Source: Methyloprofundus sp.
GTDB taxonomy: Bacteria > Pseudomonadota > Gammaproteobacteria > Methylococcales > Methylomonadaceae
Direction: 5' to 3'
Assembly: GCA_013138555.1 (NCBI GenBank)
Contig: WTCN01000294.1
Span: 1-18,301, forward strand
Length of the DNA stretch: 18,301 bases
Position 1 is the stretch's first letter, and each line of letters opens with the position of its first letter. The notes under the pieces were generated by a model. The model made no database searches. It was not told the DNA's origin and saw only the letters and a list, made by a program, of their open reading frames with translations. The translations under genes were made by a program, and so were the position numbers. Positions 14,365-18,301 of the stretch are shown piece by piece.

Positions 14365-15525
14365 ATGAATGAAATTCAGTTTGTAGATTCAGTAGCAGAG
14401 CTAGGGCTCCTTTGCCAGAAAATGAAACAGGAATCGTGGCTTGCGATTGATACTGAGTTTCTGCGCGAAAAAACCTATTATCCAAAGTTCTGTTTATTAC
14501 AAATAGCGACACTGGAGTGGGTGGCCTGTATTGACCCTATCGCATTAGAGGGCGAAATGGGTGAGTTATTTGAGATTATTAATGATCCGGCTATTATAAA
14601 TGTCTTACATTCTTGCCGACAAGATGTGGAGATTTTTTATCACCTTACTGGTAAATTACCTGGACCTGTTTACGATACCCAGTTAGTTGCACCCTTATTG
14701 GGGTTTCAGGAAAATCCGGGTTATGCCATGCTGGTTTCTGGGTTTTTGAATATCAATTTAAGCAAAACACATACCCGGACGGACTGGAGTCAGCGTCCTT
14801 TATCTGCTGAACAAATACAATATGCCGCAGATGATGTAATTTATCTGGCTAAAATTTATCAAATGATGCTGGAAAAATTGCAGGTATTAGGGCGTGAGGA
14901 TTGGTTAAAAGAAGATTTTGCGCAATTAATGAACCCTGACTTGTACGACATTCCGCCTGAAGATGCCTGGTTGAAAATCCGAGGTAAAAATAAATTAACC
15001 GGTAAACAGTTAGCGATAGTACAGGTTCTGGCAGAATGGCGTGAAAAAATGGCAAAAAAGGACAATAAGCCTAAGAACTGGATTTTGCGCGATGAATTAA
15101 TTCTGGATATGGCAAAATTGCAACCGACAGACATGCAGGCCGTGGCTAAAATACGCGGCATTAATGATGGTTTTGTCAGGCGTAATGGACAGTTGGTATG
15201 TCAGTTGATTGAAAAAGCTCAACAATTGCCTGGTCTGAAGTTAAAAAGCAAGACAAATAACAAAAAAACACAGCAACAAGAAGCAGTGCTGGATATTTTG
15301 ACTGGACTGGTACGCCTGCGTGCCGATGAGAACTCTTTAAATCCTGTGATTTTGGCGACACGTAAAGATCTCGAAGGGCTATTGCTGGATGATCAGGAAA
15401 GTCCATTACTGCATGGCTGGCGCTATAGTATGGTTGGGCAGGAATTACAGAATATGTTACAAGGAAAGGTGTCGATCTCGCTGGATAAAAATAATTTACG
15501 AGTGCAGGAAGGCCCGAGTGTTTAA
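14365..15525 (+). CDS. rnd: Ribonuclease D
   Basis: A 3'-5' exoribonuclease that trims tRNA and other small-RNA precursors. The DEDDy catalytic set is complete: Asp29 and Glu31 in AIDTEF, Asp87 in CRQDVEIF, and Tyr153 with the final Asp in QYAADDVIY (156/157). An HRDC domain follows (about 211-290: GKQLAIVQVLAEWREKMA ... ILRDELILDMA), then a second, less conserved helical region to residue 386. The length is close to E. coli Rnd (375). The ATG at 14365 is 33 bp past the previous gene and lacks a clear Shine-Dalgarno sequence. Placement behind an RNA-binding protein gene suggests joint expression. It converges on the START-domain gene with a REP-like palindrome between them. Confidence 0.94.
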   Translation: MNEIQFVDSVAELGLLCQKMKQESWLAIDTEFLREKTYYPKFCLLQIATLEWVACIDPIALEGEMGELFEIINDPAIINVLHSCRQDVEIFYHLTGKLPGPVYDTQLVAPLLGFQENPGYAMLVSGFLNINLSKTHTRTDWSQRPLSAEQIQYAADDVIYLAKIYQMMLEKLQVLGREDWLKEDFAQLMNPDLYDIPPEDAWLKIRGKNKLTGKQLAIVQVLAEWREKMAKKDNKPKNWILRDELILDMAKLQPTDMQAVAKIRGINDGFVRRNGQLVCQLIEKAQQLPGLKLKSKTNNKKTQQQEAVLDILTGLVRLRADENSLNPVILATRKDLEGLLLDDQESPLLHGWRYSMVGQELQNMLQGKVSISLDKNNLRVQEGPSV

Positions 15526-15541
15526 TTTGTATAAAAGTCAT

Positions 15542-15588
15542 GTAGGGTAGGTAGTAAATGGTGGGCAGAAAAGCGTTGCCCACCCTAC
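15542..15588. repeat. REP-like palindrome at the rnd / START-gene junction
   Basis: GTAGGGT (15542-15548) pairs with ACCCTAC (15582-15588), and GTGGGCA (15561-15567) pairs with TGCCCAC (15577-15583). The two stems share bases and are alternatives. The foot GTAGG and the GGGCA core are those of the elements at 1021 and 3169. It sits 16 bp after the rnd stop and overlaps the last bases of the START-domain gene, whose TAG stop is the TAG of the element's foot. It may also end transcription on both sides. Confidence 0.7.
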
Positions 15589-16217
15589 CTGGTTTGAATG
15601 AAATGTTTTTTTAAATTACTGAGTGTCACAAAGGCGGAGTTGATAATGCCTAGCCGCGTTAATTCACTGGGTAAAGCGACACCTGCATCGCCATGCATTT
15701 GATAGGTAATGTGAATGCTATCCTGTGTCGGGGAGAGTTTAAATTGCCAATACCCATCTGAATAACGCATTTGCGCTGTTCCTTCAAGTTCTGGTAGTTG
15801 TTGCTGAATATAGCGTGGAAGTTTCGATTGTTTAATATTTTTTAATTTAACGGTATAAGTGTTATTTTGTTTATCGAAACGGGTCTTTGATTTCATGACA
15901 GTGTAGCGATTTTTGAATGGCCAGGGTAAGCTGCTTAATTTATAGATATACCCATCACTTAGCTTGAGCATTTTGATGCATTTATAGCGCCAGACCGGGC
16001 AGTGCTCAGCATCATTAATAAATGCGAAGAGCTCCTCTATCGTTGCCATGATATTCATTTCACCCCTAAATTCAGGATAATCCGAATTAGCGAGTGTACG
16101 CGTATAGATCTTGATGCCATTTTTATGTTTGACCAATTCCCAGTTATGCTTATTTTCAAGAGCAGCTAGGGGGCTTGCGAAAAAAAATAGTAAGAGTGAT
16201 ACTTTTAAAAAAAACAT
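15585..16217 (-). CDS. Secreted START-domain lipid-binding-like protein
   Basis: A 210-aa protein with a signal peptide (MFFLKVSLLLFFFASPLAA, cleavage near residue 19) and one START/SRPBCC fold filling the rest. Family-like features are WELVKHKNGIKIYTR (26-40), the FRGEMNIMATIEELFAFIND stretch (50-69), CPVWRYKC (73-80), the WPFKNRYTV segment (99-107) and a C-terminal helix (LGIINSAFVTLSNLKKHF). Such bacterial proteins are thought to bind hydrophobic ligands; no ligand can be inferred. The stop codon (15587-15585) is part of a REP-like palindrome, so the original C-terminus may have been longer or shorter. The ATG at 16217 lies 21 bp from the divergent cupin start. Confidence 0.85.
   Translation of the reverse strand: MFFLKVSLLLFFFASPLAALENKHNWELVKHKNGIKIYTRTLANSDYPEFRGEMNIMATIEELFAFINDAEHCPVWRYKCIKMLKLSDGYIYKLSSLPWPFKNRYTVMKSKTRFDKQNNTYTVKLKNIKQSKLPRYIQQQLPELEGTAQMRYSDGYWQFKLSPTQDSIHITYQMHGDAGVALPSELTRLGIINSAFVTLSNLKKHFIQTR
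16175..16203 (+). promoter_or_regulatory. Candidate promoter of the cupin gene, inside the START gene
   Basis: TTGCGA (16175-16180), a 17-base spacer, then GATACT (16198-16203); each box matches 4/6. Transcription would begin near 16210, about 29 bases before the ATG at 16239. The boxes lie in the antisense strand of the START gene's signal-peptide codons, the only place with room for a promoter. Confidence 0.35.
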
Positions 16218-16238
16218 ATTGAAAAATGTACCTATAAA

Positions 16239-16562
16239 ATGCCAGATGCAAAAAATATTTTAGCAGATATTCCCGCCCAGTTACCCCAGGAATTATTTAC
16301 CAGTTTATTGCAGAATGAACAGTTACATATCGAAAGGATTGTTTCCAGAGGACATGCGAACACAAAAGAAGAGTGGTATGACCAGGCTCATGATGAATGG
16401 CTGATATTAATACAGGGAGCAGCCATTCTGGAATTTGCAGGGCAGGCGGAGTTTAAAACCTTACAGGCTGGAGATTATTTGCTTATTCCGGCACATTGCA
16501 GGCATCGTGTAGAGTGGACAGAGCGGGATATAAACAGTATTTGGCTAGCGGTGCATTTCTAA
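16239..16562 (+). CDS. Small single-domain cupin protein
   Basis: A 107-aa cytoplasmic protein consisting of one cupin barrel. Metal-site candidates are in motif 1 (EEWYDQAHDEWLILIQGAAI, His51 and the following acids) and motif 2 (AGDYLLIPAHCRHRVEWT, with His87 and His90). The order DEW-L-I-GAA-L then L-AGDYL-IPAH-RHRVEWT and a final WLAVHF is that of a common small-cupin family; its reaction, if any, is unknown. The length is complete for the family. The start is the only ATG that keeps the usual N-terminal ...PQELFTSLLQ helix, though the ribosome binding site is poor. Divergent from the START gene and convergent with the I9-domain gene, it forms its own unit. Confidence 0.85.
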   Translation: MPDAKNILADIPAQLPQELFTSLLQNEQLHIERIVSRGHANTKEEWYDQAHDEWLILIQGAAILEFAGQAEFKTLQAGDYLLIPAHCRHRVEWTERDINSIWLAVHF

Positions 16563-16596
16563 CGTGTTTATGTAATGCCATACTGGATAAAGACGG

Positions 16597-17439
16597 CTAT
16601 AAGGGAAGCTTGTTATCCTTGAGCAATTCAAAACTACCGCTTGTGCCATTGACATTGTATGTATATACCCCCGACTGTAAACCATACACTGATAAAGGAA
16701 TAAGCTGTTCGAAGGGAGAGGCGGCGGCGGTACATGTTTCCCCCTGCTGGTTAATGTCAAGTGAATTGATCACGACTTCAAACAGTCTATCTTCCAGACG
16801 CTGGTTAATTTGCCCCATGCCTTTGCAAGCATTGATAAACTGACCATTTACCATAAGAAACACTTGTTGAGGTAGGTCTTTGGTAATAAACACATCAACA
16901 CTATCTATCTGCTGTATCAGTGTGACATCATCGCCTGTCACTTTAACATCGAGTAACTCCCATGTTCCCTGTTCTGTCAGTTGAAATCTTGCATCCTGAT
17001 ATTTTCCTACCTGATCTGCGGTATCAATTCGGGGAATGTTTAGCAGCCCCTCTTCTTTGTAACAAGGGGGAAGGCTGGGAGAGGGCTGGGCTGGTATCGG
17101 TATCGTCATTATCATATCTTGTTCGATGTACAGTACCAGTGAGTGATGGCTTAACCTTTCTGCTTCTTTTGCATCCATGAATATATGAATAGCATTGATT
17201 GTTTGAAATATTGCGCTTATCTTACCGTTAGTGCCCAGCAGTTCAGCTAGCTCTTCTTTGCTTTTCCCTTTAACCAGTGGTTGCTCAGTGCCGAGCGGAT
17301 CTTTGAAAGCAATAATATATGAGCCTTCTATAAACTTACTTGCCGGTGTCTGGCATGTTTCGGCGGCGTATATTGATACTGTTGAGCTTGCTGCTAGCAG
17401 CGCTATGATCATTGCTGCTGGTATTATTTTATGGCTCAT
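16597..17439 (-). CDS. Secreted protein with inhibitor-I9-like domain and C-terminal beta domain
   Basis: A 280-aa exported protein. The signal peptide (about 1-26, ...IYAAE) precedes an I9/subtilisin-propeptide-like domain (about 38-112). That domain shows the opening strand SYIIAFKDPL, the helix KSKEELAELLGTNGKISAIF, INAIHIFMDAKEAERLS and the closing strand LVLYIEQD. No protease domain follows, so this would be a free-standing I9 module, which in known cases inhibits subtilases. A Pro-rich linker (113-125) leads to a beta-rich part with GLLNIPRID and YQDARFQL. The C-terminal domain has VNGQFINACKGMGQINQRLE, CTAAASPFEQLIPLSVYGL and SGVYTYNVNGTSGSFEL. Cys29, 126, 205 and 236 could form disulfides. 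The ATG at 17439 follows AGGAAG at 8 bases. Protease inhibition is an inference. Confidence 0.7.
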   Translation of the reverse strand: MSHKIIPAAMIIALLAASSTVSIYAAETCQTPASKFIEGSYIIAFKDPLGTEQPLVKGKSKEELAELLGTNGKISAIFQTINAIHIFMDAKEAERLSHHSLVLYIEQDMIMTIPIPAQPSPSLPPCYKEEGLLNIPRIDTADQVGKYQDARFQLTEQGTWELLDVKVTGDDVTLIQQIDSVDVFITKDLPQQVFLMVNGQFINACKGMGQINQRLEDRLFEVVINSLDINQQGETCTAAASPFEQLIPLSVYGLQSGVYTYNVNGTSGSFELLKDNKLPL

Positions 17440-17543
17440 GGCTTTGCTTCCTGACTATAATGTTACGCAACATATTGAAAAACAGGTTTTTAAACTCCAG
17501 TTTAGAGATATTACGTTTTCTGTTTAAATGCTTTGAGAATGAT

Positions 17544-17664
17544 CAATACCTTCGCCAATTTAAATTTTGGTCAAAAAAGCCAATTTCAGACCTATATAGA
17601 TCAATCACTTATAAATTAAAATTGCACGAATAATAGCTATTTTTTCATTTTGGCGAAGGTATTT
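17544..17664. mobile_element. MITE-like element with 14-bp terminal inverted repeats
   Basis: AATACCTTCGCCAA (17545-17558) is exactly complementary to TTGGCGAAGGTATT (17650-17663). The 91 bp between them are A/T-rich and contain no ORF of note. Directly outside, counting one unpaired base on each end, the hexamer AATGAT occurs on both sides (17538-17543 and 17665-17670), as expected of a target-site duplication. Size, non-coding interior, matching ends and flanking duplication fit a miniature inverted-repeat transposable element. The transposase family is not recognised. Confidence 0.55.
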
Positions 17665-17699
17665 AATGATGCTGTATTTTACTTGCGTGGGAAGGGTAG

Positions 17700-17882
17700 T
17701 ATTTTCATTGTCTCATTCTTATCCCTATATTCGTATACGTAACATCCGCTTTAATATGCACAGGCAATAAAGCGATTATCACTGAAGTGGTAAAATATGG
17801 CAATAAAAATACGCATAAAATTGTTAATGGTATTAATGAATCTATAGATTCTCAGAAATTTAATTTCCACTTTGAATCATAG
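17700..17882 (+). pseudogene. Start-less 60-codon open frame, possible gene remnant
   Basis: After a TAG at 17697-17699 this frame runs 60 codons with no ATG, GTG or TTG in frame before its body. It begins hydrophobic (LILIPIFVYVTSALIC, like a signal peptide or membrane segment) and continues polar (TGNKAIITEVVKYGNKNTHK, then IVNGINESID...FNFHFES). Its stop TAG (17880-17882) is the foot of the next hairpin. It may be the broken end of an exported-protein gene interrupted by the MITE-like element or by a frameshift. It could also be chance; no family is recognised. Confidence 0.25.
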
Positions 17883-17945
17883 GATGTGCTGAGGCACGAA
17901 GCGCATCGCGCTAAAAGGTGCGCTTCGTGCCTCAGCACACCCTAT
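17879..17945. repeat. REP-like long hairpin upstream of rimO
   Basis: A perfect 21-bp stem (17885-17905 with 17919-17939) is extended across one mismatch by ATAGG/CCTAT (17879-17883 with 17941-17945), around a 13-base loop. The core GTGCTGAGGCACGAAGCGC differs from the GGGC cores of the other palindromes, but the foot (A/G)TAGG...CCTA(T/C) is shared. It lies 153 bp before rimO. No T-run follows, so a terminator is less likely than a dispersed repeat. Confidence 0.75.
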
Positions 17946-18029
17946 GCCATTTCAATAAGGTGTATAGACGTTATTTACCTGAGAATCTACAGATAATAAT
18001 TTCCCCATCTCTTATTGATTGCATGTCTC

Positions 18030-18058
18030 GGTACATCCTGTGCATCGCGAAGTATAAT
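18030..18058 (+). promoter_or_regulatory. Candidate promoter of rimO
   Basis: A perfect -10 box TATAAT (18053-18058) lies 41 bases before the ATG at 18099. With a 17-base spacer the -35 would be GGTACA (18030-18035), only a 3/6 match. The -10 is convincing and the -35 is not. Confidence 0.35.
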
Positions 18059-18098
18059 AGCTCACAGTAATATATAAATAGAATATCAAAATATAAAT

Positions 18099-18301
18099 AT
18101 GAAAACACCCAAAATCGGATTTATCAGCTTAGGCTGCCCAAAAGCATTAGTCGATAGCGAGCGCATTTTAACCAAGTTACGCTCTGAAGGTTACGAGGTT
18201 GCCCCTAATTATGACGGTGCTGATATGGTCGTGGTCAATACCTGTGGGTTTATTGATGCAGCGGTTGAAGAGTCATTGGATAGTATCGGTGAAGCGATTA
18301 G
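18099..18301 (+). CDS. rimO: Ribosomal protein S12 methylthiotransferase RimO, 5' part (runs off the window)
   Basis: A radical-SAM enzyme that adds a methylthio group to an aspartate of ribosomal protein S12. Only the first 67 codons are present, covering the start of the N-terminal UPF0004/MTTase domain. The family opening KIGFISLGCPKALVDSERIL carries the first auxiliary-cluster cysteine (Cys13) and MVVVNTCGFIDAAVEESL carries the second (Cys49). The word LGCPKALVDSE separates RimO from MiaB. The radical-SAM CxxxCxxC lies beyond the window. The ATG at 18099 has no strong Shine-Dalgarno sequence before it. Confidence 0.95.
   Translation, partial: MKTPKIGFISLGCPKALVDSERILTKLRSEGYEVAPNYDGADMVVVNTCGFIDAAVEESLDSIGEAI

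Larger units (their letters stand above)
17440..18098. other. 659-bp gap before rimO: MITE-like element, ORF remnant, REP-like hairpin
   Basis: The gap holds, in order, the leader of the I9-domain gene, a 119-121 bp element with inverted ends (17544-17664), a start-less open frame (17700-17882), a long hairpin (17879-17945) and the rimO upstream region. A 34-codon ORF from ATG 17666 is also open, but looks accidental. No complete gene, tRNA or transposase is seen. Confidence 0.6.

Noticed and set aside
17666..17770. 34-codon ORF starting with two ATGs after the MITE-like element
   Set aside because: Short, no ribosome binding site beyond the element's own end, and no recognisable sequence; mentioned only as a possible part of a broken gene.
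1..18301. tRNA, rRNA, CRISPR array, prophage or complete insertion sequence
   Set aside because: Looked for and not found; no cloverleaf-like sequence, regularly spaced repeat array, transposase or phage structural gene is visible.

Overview
The window comes from a gammaproteobacterium with moderately low G+C (around 40% by eye in most of the window). This is supported by the amgK-murU // lptD-surA layout known from Pseudomonas-like genomes, a PhoH-type PIN-ATPase behind bcp, YcgN, E. coli-type Ugd, ribonuclease D, AlaC and RimO. The GTAGG...CCTAC palindromes scattered between genes resemble the REP-like repeats of methanotrophic Methylococcales. That narrower placement is an impression, not a proof. 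I see no rRNA, tRNA, CRISPR array, prophage or complete insertion sequence.

Layout. Positions 1-494 (-) hold the 5' part of alaC (alanine aminotransferase). Positions 495-1165 are accessory: a small gene resembling the VbhA antitoxin of Fic toxins, with no Fic toxin behind it, then a 25-codon coupled ORF and a composite palindromic repeat. Positions 1184-3069 (-) hold bcp followed by a PIN-PhoH ATPase gene, with stop and start sharing one base. Positions 3070-4098 hold a second palindrome, a structured non-coding stretch and a four-helix membrane protein gene with a TTG start and richer G+C. ycgN (-) and ugd (+) follow. Positions 6279-9871 (-) read in transcription order as amgK, murU, an ABC permease, its ATPase, and a small exported protein made of three tandem repeats. 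The first two genes form the MurNAc recycling bypass to UDP-MurNAc. The transporter has no substrate-binding protein in view.

Divergently, 9982-15525 (+) runs lptD, surA, a stand-alone DeaD/CsdA C-terminal module (dimerisation plus RNA-binding domain, no helicase core) and rnd. This couples outer-membrane biogenesis with two RNA-related genes. A REP-like palindrome lies at the convergent junction with a secreted START-domain protein (-) and supplies that gene's stop codon. A cupin gene (+) starts only 21 bp from the START gene. A secreted protein with an inhibitor-I9-like domain (-) follows. The 659-bp gap before rimO (+, partial) holds a MITE-like element with 14-bp inverted ends, a start-less ORF that may be a gene remnant, and a long hairpin of the REP type.

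The observations most worth following are the helicase-less DeaD C-terminal protein between surA and rnd, the orphan VbhA-like antitoxin with a degenerate inhibitory motif, the binding-protein-less ABC transporter in the cell-wall recycling operon with a neighbouring tandem-repeat exported protein, and the REP-like palindromes that end reading frames with their own foot sequence.
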